Source: Rathayibacter sp. VKM Ac-2760 (lineage in GTDB: Bacteria > Actinomycetota > Actinomycetes > Actinomycetales > Microbacteriaceae). Taken from it: DNA of 64,000 bases. The stretch covers positions 4,092,001 through 4,156,000 of the forward strand of contig NZ_CP047173.1 in assembly GCF_009834185.1 (NCBI RefSeq). The letters are read 5' to 3'. This document shows positions 35,223 through 43,337 of this stretch, one piece after another; within the stretch, counting starts at the first letter, position 1, and each line of letters begins with the position of its first letter. The notes under the pieces are model-generated. The model had not been told where the DNA came from. It searched no databases and was given only the letters and a program-made list of their open reading frames with translations. The position numbers and the translations under genes are program-made.

Positions 35223-36617
35223 TCAGGCCGGCAGGTACGTGGTCTCGAGCGGGGTGTGGCTGCTGAGGTTCTCGTAGCCGTCCTCGGTGACGAGGAACAT
35301 GTCGCCGATGTTGGCGCCGTCGCTCAGCGGGTCGAGCCACTGGGCGTGCAGGACGAACGCCATGCCGGGCTCGAGGACGTCGGTGTTGTGCGAGGTCACG
35401 TTGAACTTCGGGCCGCCCATCGGTCCGACGCTGTGGCCGAGGTTGGGGTTGTGCGGTCCGCGCGTCGCGGGATACACGTGATTCAGGGTGCGGCCGGCCG
35501 CCTCCAGGTCGGCGTCGGCGACGTACTGGCGGGGCACGCGACGGGCGGATCCGTCCGGCATGGCGTCCCAGTTGTAGGGCATCCTCGAGGTCGCCGTCTC
35601 CTCCTCCGTGAGGTAGCCGCGGTCGACGTAGGCCGAGAACGCCGCGTCGTGCAGCTCGCTGAAGCGCGCGCCCGGCCGGATGAGCGCCTCGGCGCGCTTG
35701 ACCGCGTCGGCGCACATCTCGAGGGTGGTGCTCTGCCGCTCGGTGACGTCGCCGATGGCGACCATCCGCGCGATCTGGGCGGTGTAGCCGTGGTACTTCA
35801 CGTTGGAGACGTAGAGGTTCATGATGTCGCCGGACTGCACGACGTGGCCGTAAGGCTTGCCGCAGGCCGTGCCGTAGCGGTTGACGCCGATCTGGTAGCC
35901 GTCGCCGGTCTCGCCGCCGCGCGCCATCTGGGCGTAGGTGAACGCCGCGTAGATCTCGAAGTCGGTGACGCCCGGTCGCGTGACGTGGCAGGCGGCCTGG
36001 AAGGCGACGTCCGCGAGCTGCGCGGCGGTGCGGACCTGGGCGCGCTCGTTGAGCGAGAGGATCCGGGTCAGGTTGTCGAGGACCTCGGTGCGATCGGAGA
36101 AGGCGGCGCGCGGCAGCTCCTCCTGCAGGTACTGCCAGAACCGCGACGACGACGCGTCGCCGACCAGGCCGATGCTGCTGCGGGTCAGGCCGAGGTCGGT
36201 CAGCCGCTGCACGACGGCGTCGACGGTCTTGTGGGTGGGGTTCCCGGCGCGACCGCCGTACTCGATGCTGAACGGGCTGATCTGCCAGATCTCGGCGACC
36301 CCGACCGCCTCGCCGCGCGGGGGGAGGATGACGGACTCGGTGTAGAAGGTGAAGAGGTGGATGTCCTCGGCCGGGTCGGTCGGGACGACGAGGATCCCCT
36401 CGCGCGGCCAGTCGCACAGCCACTGCACGTAGGTGTTGGTGATGCCGAAGTTCGTGACCCCGTCGGCGTGGATCAGCGTGACCTCGTTCTCGGCGACCGC
36501 CGCGGCCCGGCGGAGCCGGGTGATGCGCTCGAGGAACTCGGCCTCGGGGATCAGCGGTGCGTACTCGACCTCGAAGTCGGGGGTGAAGTCAGCGAGGAGC
36601 TGCTCGAAACGGGGCAT
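35223..36617 (-). CDS. M24-fold (creatinase/Xaa-Pro peptidase-like) hydrolase lacking most metal ligands
   Basis: A 464-residue protein with an N-terminal creatinase-type domain (about 1-170) and a C-terminal pita-bread domain. In metal-dependent M24 peptidases five ligands are conserved. Aligning by the KYHGY and GHSVG anchors, only the His (NLGHSVGPMGGP) remains. The two Asp positions read Val and Gln (NLYVSNVKYHGYTAQIARM), and the two Glu positions read His and Gly (GMAFVLHAQWL; NIGDMFLVTEDG). That is the state of creatinase, a metal-free C-N hydrolase with this fold. As the last gene of an importer operon it probably hydrolyses the imported compound. A proline peptidase role is unlikely. 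Confidence 0.85.
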   Translation of the reverse strand: MPRFEQLLADFTPDFEVEYAPLIPEAEFLERITRLRRAAAVAENEVTLIHADGVTNFGITNTYVQWLCDWPREGILVVPTDPAEDIHLFTFYTESVILPPRGEAVGVAEIWQISPFSIEYGGRAGNPTHKTVDAVVQRLTDLGLTRSSIGLVGDASSSRFWQYLQEELPRAAFSDRTEVLDNLTRILSLNERAQVRTAAQLADVAFQAACHVTRPGVTDFEIYAAFTYAQMARGGETGDGYQIGVNRYGTACGKPYGHVVQSGDIMNLYVSNVKYHGYTAQIARMVAIGDVTERQSTTLEMCADAVKRAEALIRPGARFSELHDAAFSAYVDRGYLTEEETATSRMPYNWDAMPDGSARRVPRQYVADADLEAAGRTLNHVYPATRGPHNPNLGHSVGPMGGPKFNVTSHNTDVLEPGMAFVLHAQWLDPLSDGANIGDMFLVTEDGYENLSSHTPLETTYLPA

Positions 36618-36638
36618 GGCTGGTGCTCTCTTCCTGAT

Positions 36639-36664
36639 GGAACGGGTGGAACGGTGGAACGGGT
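36639..36664. repeat. Three tandem GGAACGGGT units in the operon gap
   Basis: GGAACGGGT, GGAACGGT and GGAACGGGT follow one another between the binding-protein and M24 genes. The same GGAACGGG core is repeated five times in the next upstream gap of this operon (38450-38542). In the transcript they read CCCGTTCC. Confidence 0.7.
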
Positions 36665-36716
36665 GGGGCGGACGAGGGAAGGCGCCGCGCCGGGCGACGC
36701 CTCCCCTCGCTCCTGG

Positions 36717-38369
36717 TCAGCTGGTGGGCTGGAGGAGGTAGAACCGGGTGCCGGCGAACTGCTGGAAGGTGGCTCCGGTGATGCCGGGCGCCATGGCGAT
36801 CTGGCGGTCCGCGTAGGTGATCGGGATCAGCGGGGCGCTCTCCGCGACGACGTCCTGCGCCTCCTGGTAGGCGGCGTCGCGCTCGTCGGAGCTGGCGCGC
36901 GCCTCCCACTCGGTGTTGACGGCGTCGACGGTCGGGTCGCTCCACAGCGCGTAGTTGTTCACGCCGCCGGTCGTGGTCGCGAAGCCGACGGGGATCTTCG
37001 GGTCGTCGGTCCACGCGCCCCAGTTGAAGAGGACCATGTCGGCGGAGCCGGGGTTCTCCGGGGAGCGCGAGCGGCCGTTGATGACGTCCCACTGCTCGGC
37101 CGCGGTGTGCGGGGTGAGCGTGACGTCGATGCCGATCTGGGCGAGGTTCTCCTGGATCAGGATCGCCATGTCCTCCTGCGCGGGGTTCGCGGTGGAGTAG
37201 TGCAGCGGCACGGAGATCGTCGGGTCGCCCGCCTCGGCCATCAGCTCCTTCGCGGCGTCGAGGTCGAAGTCGTAGCGGCCCCACGCCTCGGTGTAGCTGG
37301 AGGAGGTCGGGTTGACGTAGCTGAGGGCCCGGGTCGCGTGACCGGAGTAGACGGCGTCGACGATCTGGTCGTAGGGGATGGCGGTGGCGACGGCCTGGCG
37401 GACCTTCTCGTCCGCGAACGGGCCGGTGTCGGAGGCCATCGTCAGGTAGGTCATCATCGGCGCCGGCTCCGAGGCGACGGTGACTCCGGCGCTCTCGAGG
37501 GTGGTGACGTCGGTCTGCGAGAGGTTGAACTCGGCGAAGTTGATCTCGCCGCCCTGCAGCAGCGACGCGACGTTGGAGTCGTTCACGATCCGCGCGGTCA
37601 CCTTCGAGAAGGCGGGGGCGGTCGGGTAGTCGGGGACCGCGGAGAGCTCGAGCTGCTCGCCGGGCGAGTAGTTCGAGATGAAGTACGGGCCGGTGCCCGC
37701 GGTGTTCTCGCGCAGCCAGTCGCCGGCCCACGGGTCGTCGGTGGTCGCGTGCGTCGCGGCCTCGACCGAGTCGACGATCGACATGTTGGCGTTGATGAAC
37801 ATCGCCACGGTCGTCGTGGTCGGCTCGACCGGGTTGCCCGCCTGGTCCTTGAAGTGGACGATCACCGTCTTGTCGTCGACGATCTCGACGTCGTCGGCGC
37901 TCTGCAGGCCGTTGGTAAAGATGTCCTGCGCGTCGAGGCTGGCCAGGGCGGCGCCGAGGCTCCACTTGACGTCGGCGGCGGTCACCGGGTTGCCGGAGGG
38001 GTAGAAGGTGCGGTCGTCCGCGAGGTGGAAGGTGATCGACTCGGAGCCGAGCTCCCAGCTCGAGGCCAGCGCGGGCGAGGGCTCGGAGCCCTGGTAGACG
38101 AACGAGCCGTCGTCGCCCTGCTCGAAGGTGTAGCCGATGAGGCCCTCGTAGGTGTTGTAGATCACCTCGTGGTCCTGGTCGTTCGAGGTGCTCGTCGGGT
38201 TCACCGACGTGATGTCGGCCGGCCAGGCGGTGACGATCGAGGTGACGTCCGCGGCGGCGGCGGAACCGCCGTCGTTCTGGTCGCCGGGCGAGCAGGCGGA
38301 GGCGAGGAGCGCGACCGCCGCGATCGCCAGGACGGCGACTCCGCGTCGCCGGTGCAGTGCTGTGGACAA
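36717..38369 (-). CDS. Peptide/nickel-type ABC transporter substrate-binding lipoprotein
   Basis: A 550-residue SBP_bac_5 family lipoprotein that captures a small peptide-like or amide ligand. The signal peptide ends ALLASAC, followed by ITSVNPTSTSNDQDHEVIYN, YPSGNPVTAADVKWSLGAAL, GTGPYFISNYSPGEQLEL and DEKVRQAVATAIPYDQIVDA, the usual conserved blocks. TTG 38369 is chosen as start because AAAGGA lies six bases before it and no ATG or GTG fits the signal peptide. The gene is separated from the ATPase genes by a 182-bp gap with tandem repeats. Confidence 0.9.
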   Translation of the reverse strand: MSTALHRRRGVAVLAIAAVALLASACSPGDQNDGGSAAAADVTSIVTAWPADITSVNPTSTSNDQDHEVIYNTYEGLIGYTFEQGDDGSFVYQGSEPSPALASSWELGSESITFHLADDRTFYPSGNPVTAADVKWSLGAALASLDAQDIFTNGLQSADDVEIVDDKTVIVHFKDQAGNPVEPTTTTVAMFINANMSIVDSVEAATHATTDDPWAGDWLRENTAGTGPYFISNYSPGEQLELSAVPDYPTAPAFSKVTARIVNDSNVASLLQGGEINFAEFNLSQTDVTTLESAGVTVASEPAPMMTYLTMASDTGPFADEKVRQAVATAIPYDQIVDAVYSGHATRALSYVNPTSSSYTEAWGRYDFDLDAAKELMAEAGDPTISVPLHYSTANPAQEDMAILIQENLAQIGIDVTLTPHTAAEQWDVINGRSRSPENPGSADMVLFNWGAWTDDPKIPVGFATTTGGVNNYALWSDPTVDAVNTEWEARASSDERDAAYQEAQDVVAESAPLIPITYADRQIAMAPGITGATFQQFAGTRFYLLQPTS

Positions 38370-38449
38370 GATGGGTCCTTTCGGTGGACGAGCCTCGGTG
38401 CAGCTCAGGAGGGAGGAGCGGAGCGGGGAAGGAGAGGACGGGCAGGGAA

Positions 38450-38542
38450 GAGGAACGGGACGGAGAAGAGGAACGGGACGGAGAAGAGGAACGGGACGGA
38501 GAAAGAGGAACGGGACAGGAAGAGAGGAACGGGACAGGGAGG
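38450..38542. repeat. Five tandem 18-19-bp repeats in the importer operon
   Basis: Units begin at 38450, 38468, 38486, 38505 and 38524. The first two are identical (GAGGAACGGGACGGAGAA), and the last three are 19 bp with small changes. The array lies between the second ATPase gene and the binding-protein gene, so it is transcribed as a pyrimidine-rich leader just upstream of the latter. Copy number could vary by slippage. Confidence 0.85.
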
Positions 38543-38551
38543 AAGGAGGGG

Positions 38552-39559
38552 TCAGGCGACGGCGGGGACGCTGCCGACCGTGACCGGGCAGGCCGCCCGG
38601 TGGTCGCCGCCGAGCTCGAGCAGCGGCGGCCGCGCCGTGGTGCAGCTGTCGACGGCGAGGGGGCACCGGCCGACCAGGCGGCAGCCCGCCGGGACGTTCA
38701 GCGGACTCGGCATCTCGCCGACGAGAGGGAGCCGCCGCCGCTCGCGCCCGTACTCGACGACCGGCGCCGCCGACAGCAGGGAGCGGGTGTACGGGTGCGC
38801 GGGGCGGGCGAAGACCTCGGCGGTCGGGCCCTCCTCGACGATCCCGCCGAGGTACATCACGAGTACCCGGTCCGAGATCTTGCGCACGACGCCCAGGTCG
38901 TGGCTGATGAAGAGGTAGGCCAGGCCGAGCTCGTCCTGCAGCCGCTCGAGCAGCGCGATGATCTGACCGCGGATCGAGACGTCGAGCGAGGCGGTCGGCT
39001 CGTCCAGCAGGATCACCTTCGGGTCGACCGCGAGCGCCCGTGCGATGCCGAGCCGCTGGCGCTGCCCGCCGCTGAGCTGACGGGGCAGCCGGTCGGCGAG
39101 CTGCTCGGACAGCTCGACGTCGCGCAGCAGCTCCCGGACGCGGTCCGCCCGCTCCTTCGCGGTCATCGTCGTGTGCAGCCGGAGCGGCTCGTCGAGCGTC
39201 GCCGCGACGCTGCGCCGCGGGTTGAGCGACGAGGTCGGATCCTGGAAGACCATCTGCAGCGTCGAGTAGACCCCGGACAGCCGGCGCTTCGGCAGGGAGC
39301 TGACGGCGGTGCCGTCGACGACGACCGTGCCGCTGGTGGGGTCGGTGAGCCGGGTGATGCAGCGCGCGATCGTCGACTTGCCCGAGCCGGACTCGCCGAC
39401 CAGGGCCACCGTCTCACCCGCGCTCACGGTGAAGCTGACGCCGTCGACGGCGGTGAGGGTCCGGTGCTCGCCGACGCCGCGCATCCGGTACTCCTTGCGG
39501 AGGCCGTCGACCTGGAGGACGGGCCGGGCCGCGAGGGCGGGCTGTGCCTGGAGGGCCAT
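38552..39559 (-). CDS. Oligopeptide/dipeptide-type ABC transporter ATP-binding protein (DppF-like)
   Basis: A 335-residue ATPase with Walker A GESGSGKST, the Q-loop MVFQDPTSSLNPRRSV typical of DppF/OppF, signature LSGGQRQRLGIARAL, Walker B VILLDEPTASLDVS and the C-terminal oligopeptide-transporter extension with cysteines (AGCRLVGRCPLAVDSC) that may hold an iron-sulfur cluster in relatives. The ATG overlaps the TGA of the other ATPase gene by four bases. Confidence 0.93.
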   Translation of the reverse strand: MALQAQPALAARPVLQVDGLRKEYRMRGVGEHRTLTAVDGVSFTVSAGETVALVGESGSGKSTIARCITRLTDPTSGTVVVDGTAVSSLPKRRLSGVYSTLQMVFQDPTSSLNPRRSVAATLDEPLRLHTTMTAKERADRVRELLRDVELSEQLADRLPRQLSGGQRQRLGIARALAVDPKVILLDEPTASLDVSIRGQIIALLERLQDELGLAYLFISHDLGVVRKISDRVLVMYLGGIVEEGPTAEVFARPAHPYTRSLLSAAPVVEYGRERRRLPLVGEMPSPLNVPAGCRLVGRCPLAVDSCTTARPPLLELGGDHRAACPVTVGSVPAVA

Positions 39560-40401
39560 CAGGCGTCCACCAGCCGGCTGTCGGCGATGAGCTGCTGCGT
39601 GTAGGGCTCGGCCGGTCGCGTGATGATCTGCTCGCAGCTGCCGACCTCGCGGACCCGGCCGCTCTGCATCACGACGACCTGGTCGCAGGTCTCGGCGACG
39701 ACACCCAGGTCGTGGGTGATCAGGCAGGTCGTCATGCCGAGCTCGGTGGTGAGCTCGGTGATCAGGTCGAGGATGTCGGCCTGGATCGTGACGTCGAGCC
39801 CCGTGGTCGGCTCGTCCAGGATGAGCAGCTTGGGCTGGCAGGCGAGGGCCATCGCGAGCATCGCCCGCTGCGCCATGCCGCCGGAGAACTCGTGCGGGTA
39901 CTGCGCGGCCCGGTGCCGCGGCTCGGGGACTCGGACCCGCTCGAGCATCTCCTCGGCGCGTGCCCGGGCCGCGCGGCGGGAGAGACCCTGGTGGGTCCGG
40001 CAGACGTCGGCGATCTGCGCGCCGACGGTGAAGACCGGGTTGAGCGCCCCGCGGGCGTCCTGGAAGACGATGCTGATCTCGCCGCCGCGGACGGCGCGCA
40101 GCTCCTTCTCGTCGAGGGCGAGCAGGTCGCGCCCCTCGAAGAGGATCTCGCCCGCGGTGCGGCGGAAGCCGGGCGGGGTCAGGCGCAGCACGGACAGTGC
40201 CGTGAGCGACTTGCCCGACCCCGACTCGCCGACGATCGCGGTCGCCATCCCGGTCGGGAGCGAGAAGCTCACGTCGTCGAGGACGGGGACGAGCTCGCCC
40301 GTGGCGTTCCGGAATCCGCCGCTGTAGCCGCGGACCTCGAGCAGTGCCTCGGGAGTGGGCCGGGCCTCGGGAGCGGGCGGCGTCTCGGGAGCGTGGGTCA
40401 C
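39559..40401 (-). CDS. Oligopeptide/dipeptide-type ABC transporter ATP-binding protein (DppD-like)
   Basis: A 280-residue ATPase, partner of the DppF-like protein. It has Walker A GESGSGKSL, Q-loop IVFQDARGALNPVFTV, signature FSGGMAQRAMLAMAL and Walker B LLILDEPTTGLDVT. It is shorter than most DppD proteins, ending soon after RPAEPYTQQLIADS without the cysteine-rich tail. GTG 40401 is preferred because it overlaps the permease stop by four bases; GTG 40404 is possible. Confidence 0.92.
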   Translation of the reverse strand: MTHAPETPPAPEARPTPEALLEVRGYSGGFRNATGELVPVLDDVSFSLPTGMATAIVGESGSGKSLTALSVLRLTPPGFRRTAGEILFEGRDLLALDEKELRAVRGGEISIVFQDARGALNPVFTVGAQIADVCRTHQGLSRRAARARAEEMLERVRVPEPRHRAAQYPHEFSGGMAQRAMLAMALACQPKLLILDEPTTGLDVTIQADILDLITELTTELGMTTCLITHDLGVVAETCDQVVVMQSGRVREVGSCEQIITRPAEPYTQQLIADSRLVDA

Positions 40402-41270
40402 CACGCACCTCCTTGGTCTCGGGAGTCGGCGATCGCGTCGGAGAGGAGATGGAAGGCGGCCGCGAGGAGGAAGATCGCGAGCCCCGGGAATCCGGCCACC
40501 CACCACTGCCCGGAGAGGATCGCGTCCTGCCCGCGGGCGATCATCGAGCCCCACTCGGCGGCGCCGGGCTGGATGCCCAGCCCCAGGAATCCCAGGGCGC
40601 CGACCGTCGCGGCGACGTAGGAGGCGTTGACCGAGGCGAAGGTGAGCAGCGGCCGCAGGCTGTTCGGGACGAGGTGGGAGAAGAGGACCCCGCTCGGGCG
40701 GCGACCGACCAGCTGCGCGGCCTCCGCGAACTGCCAGGTCTTCTTCGAGCGGAGCTCGGCCCGGGCCAGGCGGACGTAGTCCGGCAGCGGCAGCAGGGCC
40801 ACGACCAGGATCACGTTGAGGATGCCCGGACCGGCGACCGCGATGACCAGCATCGCGAGCAGCAGCGAGGGGAACGAGTTCAGCAGCTCGAGGGCCCGCA
40901 TCGTCAGGTAGTCGAACCAGCCGCCGTAGAAGCCGGCGAGACTCCCCCACAGCGTGCCGATGGTGAGCGAGAGCAGGACGACCGCGACGGTGATGCTCAC
41001 GTCGACGGTGGCCGCGGCCATGGTCCGCGAGAGGACGTCGGCGCCGAGCCGGTCGGTGCCGAACGGGTGCGCGAGGCTCGGCGGCGCGTAGACCCCGCCG
41101 ACCCCGGTCGACATCGGCGGGTACGGCGTCCAGAAGAGGGCGACGACGCCGACTCCGAGCAGCAGGGCGAGGATCGAGAGCCCGGCGATCAGGGCGAGCG
41201 GACGGGTCGTGCGCTCGCGCTTGCTCGTCGTCTTCGCCGCGGTCGCGGCGGGGAGCACGCCGGCGCTCAT
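40398..41270 (-). CDS. Peptide-type ABC transporter permease (DppC-like)
   Basis: A 290-residue membrane protein with about six hydrophobic segments. The DppC motifs PFGTDRLGADVLSRTMAAAT at the start of the permease domain and SHLVPNSLRPLLTFASVNAS in the ATPase-contact region are clear. It overlaps both neighbouring genes by four bases, so the two permeases and two ATPases form one coupled block. Confidence 0.92.
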   Translation of the reverse strand: MSAGVLPAATAAKTTSKRERTTRPLALIAGLSILALLLGVGVVALFWTPYPPMSTGVGGVYAPPSLAHPFGTDRLGADVLSRTMAAATVDVSITVAVVLLSLTIGTLWGSLAGFYGGWFDYLTMRALELLNSFPSLLLAMLVIAVAGPGILNVILVVALLPLPDYVRLARAELRSKKTWQFAEAAQLVGRRPSGVLFSHLVPNSLRPLLTFASVNASYVAATVGALGFLGLGIQPGAAEWGSMIARGQDAILSGQWWVAGFPGLAIFLLAAAFHLLSDAIADSRDQGGAW

Positions 41271-42346
41271 GCGTGGACCCTCGGGTCGACGCGGGCGTAG
41301 ACGCCTTCGAGGAGCGCCCAGATCACGACGTAGAGGATCGCGACGTAGAGCACGAAGCCCTGGATCACCGGGTAGTCCGAGGACTGGATGGAGGTGAGCG
41401 CGAGCTGCCCGATCCCGGGCCAGGCGAAGATCCCCTCGACGAGGACCGAGCCGGCCAGCGTCCAGCCGATCAGGCCGGCCCCGATGGTCAGGACGGAGAG
41501 GAGGCCCGGCTTCAGCGCGTAGGAGAACCAGACGCGCGGCCGGCTGATCCCCATCGCCCGGGCGGTGCGGATGTAGTCGGAGTCGAGCGAGTCGACCATC
41601 GCCGAGCGCACCTGGCGGGCGATGGGAGCGAAGCTGCCGACGGCGAGGCAGATCACCGGGAGCACGAGCTGCCGGGACGCGATCGTCGCCGTCGCCCAGT
41701 CGCCCTGGAGGATCGCGTCGACGACGTAGAGGCCGGTGATGTGGCCGGGGGCCTCGACGCCGATCGGCAGCCGGCCGGAGGGCCCGGGTGCGACCCGGAG
41801 GGTGACGAAGAACAGCCAGAGCAGCATCAGGCCGACCCAGAACTGGGGAAGCGAGAGCCCGGCGGTGGTGACCAGCCGGAGGAACCCGTCCAGCACCGTG
41901 CCGCGGGCGACGGCCGCGATCACCCCGACGACGATGCCGGAGACGAGCCCCAGCAGCACCGCGTACAGCCCGAGCTCGATCGTCGCGGGCATCCGGCCGA
42001 GGAGGTCGGCGGTCACCGCGCGGCCCGTCAGGTAGGACTGCCCGAGGTCGCCGGAGAAGAGCCCGCCGAGGAAACGCAGGTACTGGACGATCAGCGGGTC
42101 GCCGAGACCGAGGTCCTGGCGGGCCTGCTCGCGCATCGCATCGGTGGCCGAGTTGCCGACGAAGAGGTTGACCGGGTCGGCCGTGAACACCCGCGAGATC
42201 AGGAACGTGATCGACACGATGCCGACGATCACGAGCACGGCGCCGAGGACGCGCAGCACCGGCTTCCCGACCCGGCGGGCGAGCCGGGCGACGCCGTCCG
42301 GCGTGCGTGGTGCGAGCGCTGCACTCGCTCCTGGCAGGACTGCCAC
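41267..42346 (-). CDS. Peptide-type ABC transporter permease (DppB-like)
   Basis: A 359-residue membrane protein. An N-terminal TM segment is followed by the DppB block DAMREQARQDLGLGDPLIVQ and YLRFLGGLFSGDLGQSYLTG, then the permease core with RSAMVDSLDSDYIRTARAMG and VEGIFAWPGIGQLALTSIQS. It is the first gene of the operon. The 233-bp spacer upstream separates it from a divergent FadR-type regulator and contains matching palindromes. Confidence 0.92.
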   Translation of the reverse strand: MAVLPGASAALAPRTPDGVARLARRVGKPVLRVLGAVLVIVGIVSITFLISRVFTADPVNLFVGNSATDAMREQARQDLGLGDPLIVQYLRFLGGLFSGDLGQSYLTGRAVTADLLGRMPATIELGLYAVLLGLVSGIVVGVIAAVARGTVLDGFLRLVTTAGLSLPQFWVGLMLLWLFFVTLRVAPGPSGRLPIGVEAPGHITGLYVVDAILQGDWATATIASRQLVLPVICLAVGSFAPIARQVRSAMVDSLDSDYIRTARAMGISRPRVWFSYALKPGLLSVLTIGAGLIGWTLAGSVLVEGIFAWPGIGQLALTSIQSSDYPVIQGFVLYVAILYVVIWALLEGVYARVDPRVHA

Positions 42347-42382
42347 GGTGACCTCCTCGAGTCGTCAGGTGGTCCGCCGAAG

Positions 42383-42393
42383 TGGTTGGACCA
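42383..42393. promoter_or_regulatory. FadR-type operator-like palindrome on the permease side
   Basis: TGGTTGGACCA is a TGGT-N3-ACCA palindrome, the type of half-site spacing used by FadR-subfamily GntR proteins. It lies 37 bp upstream of the first permease codon. TGGTCC at 42369 and GGACCA here also form a wider inverted repeat. Confidence 0.5.
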
Positions 42394-42547
42394 GTGAACC
42401 TGTGGTCAGAGTAGGTCGCCGTTTCCGACCGTCGGTAGCGATCGCTGGCAGTCGTAACGCGACCTTCACACGGTCGAAACACGCGGTTCTGCGGGGAAAC
42501 ACGGCCGACGTGTTGTCGATCGGCCCGACTGCGAGCATGCTGGGACG

Positions 42548-42566
42548 TGGTCCAGCCTGTGGACCA
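42548..42566. promoter_or_regulatory. FadR-type operator-like inverted repeat on the regulator side
   Basis: TGGTCCA and TGGACCA form a perfect 7-bp inverted repeat with a 5-base gap, ending 13 bases before the regulator ATG. Binding here would block the regulator's own translation-initiation region or promoter, which suggests autoregulation. Confidence 0.5.
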
Positions 42567-42579
42567 GTCCGGAGGCACC

Positions 42580-43290
42580 ATGACGAACAGCCCCACCACC
42601 GAGTTCCGTCATCGCCCCCGATCCCTCGGGTCCGAGCTCGCGGCTCACCTCGAGAGCCTGATCAGCTCGGGCCACTACCCGCCCGGGTCCTCGCTCCCCG
42701 CCGAGCGCCGCCTCGCCGCCGACCTCGGGGTCTCGCGCACGTCTCTGCGCGATGCGATGGCCGAACTCGAGGCGAAGCGGCTGATCCACCGCAGTCAGGG
42801 CCGCCCGTCCGTCGTGGCGATGCCGACTCCGGACGAACTCGCCTTCGCCGAGCGGCTGAACTCGCTCAAGGAGCGCGTCGAGCACGTCATCGAGCTCGAG
42901 AACGTCTTCGAGCCCGGTCTCGCCGCCCTCGCCGCGAGCCGCTCGACGACCGCCGACGTCCTGCAGCTCGACTCGATCATCGCGAACAGCAACGAGCACC
43001 TCCCGCCGGCGGAGTCCCTGGCGCTCGATGTGCAGTTCCACTACGCGCTGGCGCGACTGACCCGCAACAACTTCGTGATCGCGCTGAGCGGGCTGAACGC
43101 CGAGCGCACCCAGGAGATCCGCGTCCGCGCCCACGAGACGATCGACTCGCGGCGGGCCATCATCGTCGGCCACCGCGAGATCGCCGCGGCGATCGAGGCC
43201 GGCGACCCGGCGGCGGCGGAGCAGGCGATGCGCCGGCACCTCGCGGTCGTCCACGAGTACATGCACGCGGCGGAGTCGACCGAGGACTGA
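42580..43290 (+). CDS. FadR-type GntR regulator with FCD domain
   Basis: A 236-residue regulator, divergent from the peptide-type importer operon and its likely controller. The winged helix (LPAERRLAADLGVSRTSLRD, AMAELEAKRLIHRSQGRP) is followed by an all-helical FCD domain in which the metal/ligand-binding residues are visible: LDVQFHYALARL, IIVGHREIAAAI and MRRHLAVVHEY. ATG 42580 is chosen because GGAGG lies six bases before it; an upstream frame from 42547 would run through the inverted repeat. Confidence 0.92.
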   Translation: MTNSPTTEFRHRPRSLGSELAAHLESLISSGHYPPGSSLPAERRLAADLGVSRTSLRDAMAELEAKRLIHRSQGRPSVVAMPTPDELAFAERLNSLKERVEHVIELENVFEPGLAALAASRSTTADVLQLDSIIANSNEHLPPAESLALDVQFHYALARLTRNNFVIALSGLNAERTQEIRVRAHETIDSRRAIIVGHREIAAAIEAGDPAAAEQAMRRHLAVVHEYMHAAESTED

Positions 43291-43337
43291 GCGAGCGGCC
43301 CGCGGCGCTGGACGGGCTGCTCAGTGCGAGAGGCGGC

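Noticed and set aside
38450..38542. Possible CRISPR or coding repeat
   Set aside because: Eighteen-bp units adjoin without spacers and lie outside any supported gene.
34932..38918. A 1328-codon open frame on the plus strand
   Set aside because: It is antisense to the M24 and binding-protein genes, is rich in Val/Asp/Gly/Arg from reading high-G+C codons backwards, and has no domain motif.
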